From positions 20,429 to 34,395 of the forward strand of contig NWUY0300001002.1 in NCBI GenBank assembly GCA_004151065.3: 13,967 nucleotides of DNA. The letters are read 5' to 3'. Source of the stretch: Larix sibirica. Taxonomy: Eukaryota > Streptophyta > Pinopsida > Pinales > Pinaceae. The notes below the pieces were generated by a model, which saw nothing but the letters and a program-made list of their open reading frames with translations, had not been told where the DNA came from and ran no database searches. Shown piece after piece: positions 7,559 to 13,967 of this stretch; the stretch's first letter is position 1; each line of letters begins with the position of its first letter. The translations under genes and the position numbers were made by a program.

Positions 7559-7860
7559 CTTTTCAAACTTAGAGTTTCTTTGTCGACTAGATTAGAGATG
7601 ATATTAAGAGCTTCAGGGACATGAATTTTGGTGAGGAGAGAGACCGCATCAAAACTTACCAAGAGGTATCCCTCATCAAGGTGGTAACCTTGGATTTTTT
7701 GGATTAAATCTAATGAATCTTTAATAAAAGAAGGTGTTTGGTCTATGAAGGGAAGAATTTTATTTGCTAGAAACTTGGAGAAGGCATGGGTGGGGGAACC
7801 TATGGTGTTGTCAATGGGACGAAGGGGAATCTCTTTCTTATGAATTTTGGGTTTGTTCCA
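7552..7860 (-). pseudogene. Penelope-like element reverse transcriptase fragment
   Basis: The minus strand is open for about 102 codons from 7860 to a TAG at 7554-7552. It carries, in order, NKPKIHKKEIPLRPI, GSPTHAFSKFLANKILPFI, TPSFIKDSLDLIQKIQ and LLVSFDAVSLLTKIHVPEAL. This is the order and spacing of Penelope-like RTs (PKIHKP..PLRPI, GSPT..L, then motif A FDVxSLFTxVP), and the motif A aspartate is kept. It is unlike LTR-element RT, LINE RT or group II intron RT. Motifs B and C, the GIY-YIG endonuclease and any start are missing. The fragment is cut off on the 3' side where gypsy integrase sequence begins near 7560. It has no start codon, so ordinary ORF calling passes it over. Confidence 0.8.
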
Positions 7861-7980
7861 ACAATGCTATTTACAACATTTTGATTAGTATCTTTCAACA
7901 ATTTAGCAATGACTTTGGATTTGTAGTAGAGAATCCTTAATCCCCTAGAGACAATTGAAAAACATGACAATCAAATAGTG
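7861..7980 (-). pseudogene. Open helical stretch upstream of the Penelope-like RT, uncertain
   Basis: In a different minus-strand frame the sequence is open and reads RGLRILYYKSKVIAKLLKDT, then NQNVVNSIVGTNPK. That frame meets the RT fragment at N-P-K, so a one-base deletion near 7855 could separate two parts of one protein. Penelope-like proteins do have a helical, charged region just before PKIHK, but the similarity is too weak to assign. Confidence 0.3.
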
Positions 7981-8390
7981 AGATTTTTTGTGTTTTGTGG
8001 GGGAAAAAATTTGAAGATAGGAAGGATGTTGAGGAAGAGAGACATTTGTTCAATAGTTCAGGTTGCTTGTGGATTGGAGAAACTATACCTCATTGGGTTT
8101 ATGAGACATGTAGGCGATGATTAATGTATAATAGTTCATGGGATATATGGGAATTGAACATAATTATCTTACATTTATGAGGGTTACAAGATATTTCATG
8201 TGCAAATGGTGTATAACAATGATGGGAACTTGTATTATAGCTAGGAGACTATATCTTTCATAGGAATAGGAAGTAACTTGAAGGAATCTTACTAATTTAA
8301 GAACTATTTTAAACAACTACTTTTGGAAAATATATTTTTGTTTTTGTTTTTATGTTGCCAGTAATTTTAGTATTGTAGCATTAAAAGGGG
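7981..8390. other. No recognised feature
   Basis: AT-rich sequence with stops in all frames. No domain, repeat or RNA gene was recognised. Confidence 0.5.
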
Positions 8391-8731
8391 TGTTGGATAA
8401 TTACCCTCCAATACATAAATGTAATAGCTAATATTTATGGATTTGTTTATAGTGTAGACAACTCATGTCTAGGTGATCTCAAGAATATCTTATTTGTAGT
8501 TTTAAGAGCAATTATAGATTGGTTTGTTAATTCAGATAATGGAGTATTCTAGTAGGACTATACTAATATGTATGTGTAAAAATAGAAGTATATGCGAATA
8601 AATATTGTGTGTTGAGTGTTTGTCCATATCTCTTGCCTATATATTGTTGCATTCTCTATGCATTTCTCATTATTTATTAGGTTGGATTTTGAGTCATCAA
8701 TATATTAATGTCTATATCACACTCATTAACA
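8391..8731 (+). mobile_element. LTR-like segment (TGTTGGA...AACA)
   Basis: The segment begins TGTTGGATAATTACCC, the kind of start common in plant Ty1/copia LTRs, and can be read to a CA end at CACTCATTAACA (8720-8731), 341 bp. It is non-coding, with AT-rich U3-like sequence and CTCTATGCATTTCTC near the 3' part. The flanking five bases (AGGGG and ATTAG) do not match, so a clean target duplication is not seen and the end is uncertain. Confidence 0.35.
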
Positions 8732-9004
8732 ATTAGGAAAATCATTTTGGAAGCTATAGATGTATATTCCTATGATCCTTTGTTTGTTTCTACACAATAG
8801 GGATTCATTAAAAATTCTTTCCATTAGGTAGTTTTTTCATGTATTGGTCAAATCCTCGATTTCTAATGGAATTTTTGATGAAATCCTCGATTTCAGTGGG
8901 TCCCAAATTGATGGGAGAATACATATAATAGGTTAGTATGGGGGAGTTGAGGGGTACGATGAGCCTTGTAATGCCTAAGAATTTGTATAAATTGTGAAAA
9001 ATGT
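8732..9004. other. No recognised feature
   Basis: Leads into the plus-strand gypsy pol. No protease or gag motif was recognised, although some of it may be highly decayed gypsy sequence. Confidence 0.4.
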
Positions 9005-9990
9005 GAGATCTCTTGTGTTGTAGAGAGTTCTAGACATAAAAAAATGAAGATAATAAGAAGAAAATCCAAGGAGAACAAATACACTATTGTGGATCTTGAA
9101 GGGTGTGAACCAATGTAACGACTCATCAAAAGCCTCGATCAACTTTTATTTGGTTCTTCTCTTTCTAGTGATAAAATTGCCACTTTATTTTCCCTCCTTT
9201 GTGGATCTATCAATGTCTTCAGTTGAAAGTACAAATACATGGAAGGGATGGATCCATTTATTGTTCTTCATAAAATTGTGTCCTATTCTGATGACACGCT
9301 AGTATGCCAACATTAACGCCCAATAAATCCTAAGGCCTCCAACCAATTCAAGGTTGAGATCCACAATATTTTAAATGTAGGATTCATTCACCATCAATTA
9401 TTTTCTTGGGCGTCCAATACAATTCCGATTATAAAAAATACCACGGGGATGTGTGTCTATATCCATTTTTTCAACATTAGTACTGCTTGTGCTAAAGAAA
9501 GTTGTTTTTTGAGGAAAAAATGTCATTATCAATTCCATAATAGGCTTCAAAATAATTTACTTATGGATGTATTCTCAATATATGACCATATATTTATAGT
9601 ATAAAACGATCAACATATGACCACCTTTCCTACCCCATGGAGAATGTATTGATATAAAGTCATGTATTTTGGTCTCAAAACACAAGCGTCACCTACCGAG
9701 GCATTGTTACTCTCATTTTTCACAATACCATCATCAAATATTACTGAATTGTACGTTACCGACCTCATTGGGAAAACTTGGGTTCATCATGAACACACCT
9801 AATATTTATTCATGTTCTTTGACCACCTTCATTATTATGGTCACCAATCTCAATGTCAAAAGTGTGCCTTTGGGGTTAAGTCTAGGAAATTTTTAGGGGT
9901 CATTGTTTCCCATTAAATCATTTAGATTGGCCTTGTCAAAATCCATGCCATTTGTGATATGCCCTCCCCTCAAATGATTATCGTACATAT
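9005..9990 (+). pseudogene. Ty3/gypsy reverse transcriptase, decayed
   Basis: One frame (codons starting at 9140, 9314, 9563 and 9746) carries the whole RT with several stops and almost no indels. Landmarks are YKYMEGMDPFIVLHKIV (pre-RT linker, about 9229), KVEIHNILNVGFI (9353), WASNTIPIIKN, LLMDVFSIYDHI (motif A region, Asp at 9566-9568), DQHMTTFPTPW and KVMYFGLK (motif B region), then YVTD at 9752-9763 where YVDD is expected. QCQKCAFGVKSRKFLG and IVSH (thumb/connection) follow. Stops include TGA for Trp in VFS* before KYKYM, and TAA at 9314. The frame shifts near 9965. Motif C has lost its first Asp. The element is inactive. Confidence 0.85.
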
Positions 9991-10700
9991 TCCCTCCTAG
10001 GGAAACTTAGGTAAATTTGACATTTCTTGGCTGGCTTCACCCATTGATCTCACACATTGAAATCCATTATGAAGAAGGGTGTCATGCTTTCATGGACTAA
10101 CCAAACCTATAATTTCTTTGAAGACACTAGGGAAATATTTATTTATTACCTTGTATTATCTCATCATTTCAATGAGTCCCCTTTATCCTTTATACCTTGA
10201 TAACTAAATCATTAGTAGGGGGGATGCTTGCCCCAAAAATATAAGAATGGTACTGGATGCACTATAAATTATATCAGCTATACATTACTTCCATGTGAAA
10301 TAAAGTATATTGAGGTCGGAAAACAATGTCTAACCCTTGTATTCATATCCAAGAATATTTGGCATTTCATACTTGACTGAACAACATGTGTAATTGTCCA
10401 ACATAACCCTCTTTGATATATTCTCAAAAAAACTATCTCACTAGATGTGAAAGACAGTGGAACCTCCTTTAGGAGTTTGTCCTAGAGAGTTCATTAATCA
10501 TAATTTCAATAATGGGACAATCATGGTGAAGCACCTATAGGTGGTCCCCTCCCCTTGTCACTTAATGATCATATGGATTACTCATTCCTAGAGGAATCCA
10601 TCCTTAACATTAAGGAACACGTCATCTCTTCACACAAATGGTACACAATGTGGTTCATTACATAAACTATGGGGACTATGAAGATGGAAATGCTCCTTAA
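9991..10700 (+). pseudogene. Ty3/gypsy RNase H region, decayed
   Basis: After a frameshift near 9965 the frame reads YSLLGKLR, HFLAGFTH, KKGVMLSWTNQ and, open from 10243 to 10380, KNGTGCTINYISYTLLP then YIEVGKQCLTLVFISKNI. This is the RNase H region that follows RT in Ty3/gypsy pol (compare the usual I-x-Y-x-S-x-T-L and E-K-x-C-L-A-L-V-F). Beyond a TGA at 10378 the similarity is patchy. LSLNDHMDYSFLEESIL near 10560 and KWYTMWF near 10638 could be the start of a second, archaeal-type RNase H domain, but that is tentative. Confidence 0.7.
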
Positions 10701-10930
10701 AATTTTTCCACATTCATTTTGTGGCTTTGTGTTACATGATAGTTGCATAAAAATTATATAACTAATCCATTGACTGTGTCCTCCTTTTCTTCCTTAATAT
10801 TATAGAGGCCAATATGGATCCTTGGGAAAGTTGCCAAGGTTCCTATGGCAGTCATTTTGGAGGCCATGCCATATCATAGAGGATCATCCAATGTAGTTAT
10901 TATTGAACCACCTTGGTGCACATTTCCTTT
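10701..10930 (+). pseudogene. Poorly preserved RNase H-integrase linker
   Basis: This interval lies between recognisable RNase H and integrase of the plus-strand gypsy remnant. Several stops and no firm motif are seen, so assignment is by position only. Confidence 0.4.
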
Positions 10931-11623
10931 TGCTTGTTATAGATGCCCAAATTGTTAGGATCATGCCAATGCCACCTCACTTTATCTCATTCACCTCATT
11001 GTTTTTTCACAATATGGGGTATGGAACTCATTGGGAATCCCTTGCCGACTTCCTTGGAACAATATATGTTCACCCTAACCTTTACCAATTATTTCATGAA
11101 GTGGGTGGAATCTATTCCTCTATGTAATGGTTCACATTACATTGTTTCCATATTTGTCTTTAATTGTATCATTTGTCGATATGAGGTTCCTCACACATTT
11201 GTCTCTAACAACAGTGGTTCCTTTAAGAACCACAATGGATATATTTGTGTAATTACAACATTATGCAATGATTATCCTCATATTATTATCCTTAGGCCAA
11301 TTTCCAAGATGAAGCATTCCACAAAAGTCTGGTTTCCATCCTTAAGAAGAGAATTTTCGAATCCCAAAGGATTTGGAATCTAAATATATTTTCTATCTTA
11401 TGGGCTTACCACAGTTGCATGTTCACATATATAGTTCTCCTAATATTTTACCTCACATTTAGGTTAGATGTTGTGCTTCCATTTGAGGTTCAAATCCATT
11501 TCCTTTGAGTAGCATGCATGGTACACCTTCTCCCTTGAGAACGAGGTACTTGCTAACTGATTAGCCGATATATAAATGATGAATGAGCAATGTGTGGAGG
11601 CTCTCCAAAATAATTAAGTGTAT
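10931..11623 (+). pseudogene. Ty3/gypsy integrase, decayed
   Basis: The frame at 10943-11383 keeps the integrase layout: SCQCH (remnant of the zinc-binding Cys pair), WGMELIG, FTNYFMKWVESIPL, IICRYEVPHTFVS and NNSGSFKNH. The first catalytic Asp, usual in G-[IM]-D-x-I-G, is Glu (11024-11026), and the second, in S-D-N-G, is Asn (11207-11209). The third acidic residue region is scrambled. Another frame continues LWAYHSCMF (11398) and LDVVLPFEVQI (11464), then a third has MNEQCVEALQNN (11579-11614), typical of the post-core segment. Similarity stops at VY (11618-11623), where minus-strand copia sequence begins. Confidence 0.85.
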
Positions 11624-11993
11624 AGTCATCAATAAGTAGCATAAAATATTGTTCACCATTCAGTCCTTTGCTCTTTTTTGGTCCACATAGGTAAGTATGA
11701 ACAAGCTCCAAAGGTTTTGTATAAAAATGCTCTTTTGTCTTGAAATGTACTCTTGTTTGTTTTCCATGTTGACAGTGTTCACATACACTGTTAGCGGGCT
11801 TTGTTACTTCTGACATATTCCGAACTGCTTGATTTTTGTAGATTTTGACCAAATTATCAAAATGTATATGCCCCGTTCTTCTGTGCCAAAGCCAACTTTC
11901 ATCCTCTTTTCCCAAGTGACATTTCTCGGATTCAATCTTATCCAACACATATATGTTGTTGGGAGTCCTAGTGGTTGTGGCTACTAAATTTCA
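11619..11993 (-). pseudogene. Ty1/copia GAG-pre-integrase and start of integrase
   Basis: From the TGA at 11993-11991 the frame runs open downstream. It carries NNIYVLDKI, WLWHRRTGHIHFDNL and VCEHCQHGKQTR, the H-x4-H...C-x2-C zinc module of copia pre-integrase, all four ligands present. Integrase then starts LELVHTYLCGPKKSKGLNGE and FMLLIDDYT. The first catalytic Asp expected in H-T-D-L-x-G-P is Tyr (11693-11691). Homology ends at DDYT (11621-11619). The following residues to a stop at 11555-11553 are unlike copia and are antisense to the gypsy integrase. Truncated and inactive. Confidence 0.88.
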
Positions 11994-12296
11994 TGATCCT
12001 TGTTTCTTTATTCTGCATTCTCTTGAGTTGAAGAGGAGTTCATGTCCTTGATCACACATCTGAATAACGCTCAATAGATTATGCTTCATGTTATCTACAA
12101 GCAAGAAATTTTCATCCAGGGAATTTTTACTTCCAAGCTTCACTGTACCCTTCCCCAATACTTTTGTTGAATTGTTATTTATGAAGGAGATAGATCCTTT
12201 GTCCTTTTCAATATCAACAAAAGCACTTTTTTTACATGTCATATGCTTGGAACAACCGCTATCAACATGCCATTCACCAATGCTGCTATTCCGGGC
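11994..12296 (-). pseudogene. Ty1/copia aspartic protease
   Basis: This is the same frame as the flanking gag and integrase pieces. It reads GEWHVDSGCSKHMT with the active-site D-S-G (Asp codon 12263-12261), then KGSISFINNNSTKVLGKGTV, NFLLVDNMKHNLLSVIQMCD and ECRIKKQGS before a TGA. This is the standard copia protease with its hydrophobic LLSV-QMCDQGH segment. The catalytic residue and fold-defining segments are intact. The stops that bracket it, TAA at 12299 and TGA at 11993, are each a single-codon change in an otherwise continuous frame. Confidence 0.88.
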
Positions 12297-12800
12297 TTAA
12301 AGAGCAATTCCACATTCATAATTGTCCTTACGTTTGATCCATACCTTGTGATGTTGCCCTTTTTTATTGTTGGACCTTTGCGCATTTCTTGCTGTTGGAA
12401 TAATCATTCTGCAATCTCTGGCTATATATTCGAAGTTGTTACACTTATAACATTCTATCTCAAATCCCAAAGGACCAAATTTTTTATTGTATTGTGCCCG
12501 TTTGAGGCTTATATAATTATTCTTTGTTTCCAAATTTCTTCTTTGAAAACAGTTACAGTTTTGTGTCCAAATTTTCCACATGTAAAGCAATACCCATAAA
12601 AGAAATGTCCGAACCTGGGAAAAAATGAAGGAGTTGTTCTTCTGAGCTCTTGTTTTCTGCTGAACCTCCTTTTGGTATAGATTGTTTTGGTTGGCATTTG
12701 ATCTCATCCTCATTAGTACAGTCCTTGACAACTTCTGCATAGCTTCTTGGTTTTTCTACATTACTCGTTCTTATTGAGCTTGAGGCCTCATCGGTATTTT
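12297..12800 (-). pseudogene. Ty1/copia gag C-terminus with two zinc knuckles
   Basis: Three frames are needed. The first has EASSSIRTSNVEKPRSYAEVV (from about 12789). The second has RRTTPSFFPRFGHFFYGYCF and CGKFGHKTVTV (about 12640-12550). The third has NNYISLKRAQYNKKFGP, CYKCNNFEYIARDC and KDNYECGIAL, with TAA at 12299-12297. Knuckle 1 keeps C-x2-C-x4-H but has Val where the last Cys belongs. Knuckle 2 has E-Y in place of G-H. Both are therefore damaged. Frameshifts fall near 12640 and 12545. The upstream two thirds of gag are missing. Confidence 0.8.
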
Positions 12801-12885
12801 GCTTATATCNTTCATCAATATAGAGCACCATAGCATTTCCAATACTTATCTCCTCATGACTTGGTTGCATTCTGGAATCAGTTGA
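12741..12885 (-). other. Junction between gypsy RNase H and copia gag, contains an N
   Basis: Gypsy similarity ends at KGQGLAQI (12886) and copia gag is recognisable by PRSYAEVV (about 12741). The sequence between, in one uninterrupted frame, belongs clearly to neither. An undetermined base at 12810 lies inside it, so the join may be real or a product of assembly. Confidence 0.6.
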
Positions 12886-13967
12886 AATTTGGGCTAATCC
12901 TTGACCCTTTACTATCTTGATTGGCTTAATTTCAATATCATACTCCTGAATTCTAGAAATCCAATTTCCTCTAGTTCCTATGCCATCTGGCTGAGACAAC
13001 ACATCTTTGACTGCTTGATAAGGAACGTAAGCTAAAACCTTGAATAACCAATGTAAGTCCTGAAATGTTTCAAAGACTTAACTAAAGCGTAGGCTTGTTT
13101 TTCAGTGGTTGTATAATTTAGTTCCGCATCTCTAAGTTTCTTACTCATGAAGGCAACTGGTTGTTCATGGTTGTTTTCATTCTTTTGCAGCAAAACACCT
13201 GCTATAGTATCCTCAGATGCATATGAGTAAATAGGAAATCCTTGTTATAATTAGGACGCACTAGGACTGGGTAGAGGAATTGCTTTCTTTAGAGATTCAA
13301 ATGAGGCATCACACTTTCTTTACATCTTTCTTCAACAAGCATTCAAAGGTTTTGCCAACTCAGGCTAGGTTGGGAATGAACTCTTCTTACAAAGTTTATC
13401 TTCCCGAAAAAGATCGCAATGAACTAACATCTTTGGGAGGGAGCTATGGCTTGAATTCCTTGCACTCTTTCGGGTCAATTCTAATGCCTTCTCTAGAAAA
13501 TATGTCCTAACAACTTTCCTTCATCAGACACCAAAGGTAGACTTTTAGGATTCAGAGAGATTCCAAACTTTCGACACCTTTCAAAAATTCTCTTCAAATG
13601 CTTTACATGGATCGCTCCTTTCTTTAGAGAAACAGTTAGATCATCTTGATAGATCACAATAATTTTCCAATTAGACCTTCAAATGCATGGTCCATTGCCC
13701 TTTGAAAGGTTGACCTGCATTTAAAAGGCCGAATGGCATCCTTATATATTCATATGTTCCCCAAGGGGTAGTGAAAGTTGTCTTTCCACGATCTTCCTTT
13801 TTTATTTGGACTTGGTTATAACCCGACAAACCATCAAGCAAAGATAACACACCAGCCCCCGTTACACTTTGTAATAAATTTTCCATATTAGGTAATGGAT
13901 AATTATCTTTTAGCAAACCTTGATTTAGGTTCCTAAAATCAATACAAATCCTAATTTCCCCACTTTT
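12886..13967 (-). pseudogene. Ty3/gypsy reverse transcriptase and RNase H, frameshifted
   Basis: Reading leftward, the first frame has EIRICIDFRNLNQ, LKDNYPLPNMENLL, SLLDGLSGYNQVQI (motif A, Asp kept), TTFTTPWGTYEYIRMPFGLL (motif B). After a one-base loss near 13712, IIVIYQDDLT follows with the catalytic YQDD at 13651-13640. Then come LKRIFERCRKFGISLNPK, EGKLLGHIF, KINFVRRV and, open over about 67 codons at 13240-13035, RNase H sequence (YSYASEDTIAGVLLQKN, VAFMSKKLRDAELNYTT, EKQAYALVKSLKHF). A last frame gives PYQAVKDVLSQPDG and GNWISRIQEYDIEIKP, ending KGQGLAQI at 12886. At least four frameshifts are present. The N-terminal side runs off the window. Confidence 0.9.

Noticed and set aside
7552-7860. 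Alternative reading of the RT fragment as a group II intron or LINE RT
   Set aside because: PKIHK..PLRPI and GSPT followed by FDAVSLLTKI fit Penelope-like RT; the fingers motifs of the other classes are not seen.
8893-9129. 78-codon minus-strand open stretch
   Set aside because: Antisense to and upstream of the plus-strand gypsy pol, with no motif.
12243-12599. 118-codon plus-strand open stretch, and 12088-12300 beside it
   Set aside because: Both are antisense to the copia gag and protease, which have clear motifs.
13280-13510. 76-codon plus-strand open stretch
   Set aside because: Antisense to the gypsy RT-RNase H connection.

Overview
The window looks like nuclear DNA of a seed plant, most likely a conifer. 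The only host gene is the 3' part of a plant GTE (BET-family) bromodomain regulator with short introns. The rest is AT-rich, decayed and nested retroelement sequence. The conifer assignment is inference: it rests on the style of the Ty3/gypsy and Ty1/copia remnants and on a Penelope-like reverse transcriptase fragment, a class reported among land plants chiefly from conifers (recalled, not checked).

Layout. 1-220: LTR-like sequence with a minus-strand TATA motif, followed by an N and a perfect 27-bp duplication. 476-1803 (+): last exons of the GTE gene, ending in the acidic C-terminus EEGEVD; a candidate poly(A) signal follows at 2221. 2312-3172: a layered set of tandem duplications directly downstream of the gene, including nine copies of a 19-bp core. 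3744-3976: a 125-bp direct duplication. About 3995-6235: two roughly 520-bp arms in inverted orientation around a 1.2-kb centre with no recognisable coding content. 6491-6780: a tRNA-Met type primer binding site and a broken gag-like start. 7130-7558 (-): end of a Ty3/gypsy integrase with a chromodomain-like tail. 7552-7860 (-): a Penelope-like RT fragment. 8391-8731: LTR-like segment. 9005-11623 (+): a decayed Ty3/gypsy pol (RT, RNase H, integrase). 11619-about 12800 (-): a Ty1/copia gag-protease-integrase fragment. 12886-13967 (-): Ty3/gypsy RT and RNase H.

No mobile element appears functional: every pol fragment has stops, frameshifts, truncation or lost catalytic residues. The order RT, RNase H, then integrase tail on the minus strand suggests that one Ty3/gypsy element may have been split by later insertions. 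I see no evidence for a new multi-gene system. The observations most worth following are the Penelope-like fragment, which no long ORF reveals, and the large unexplained inverted repeat.
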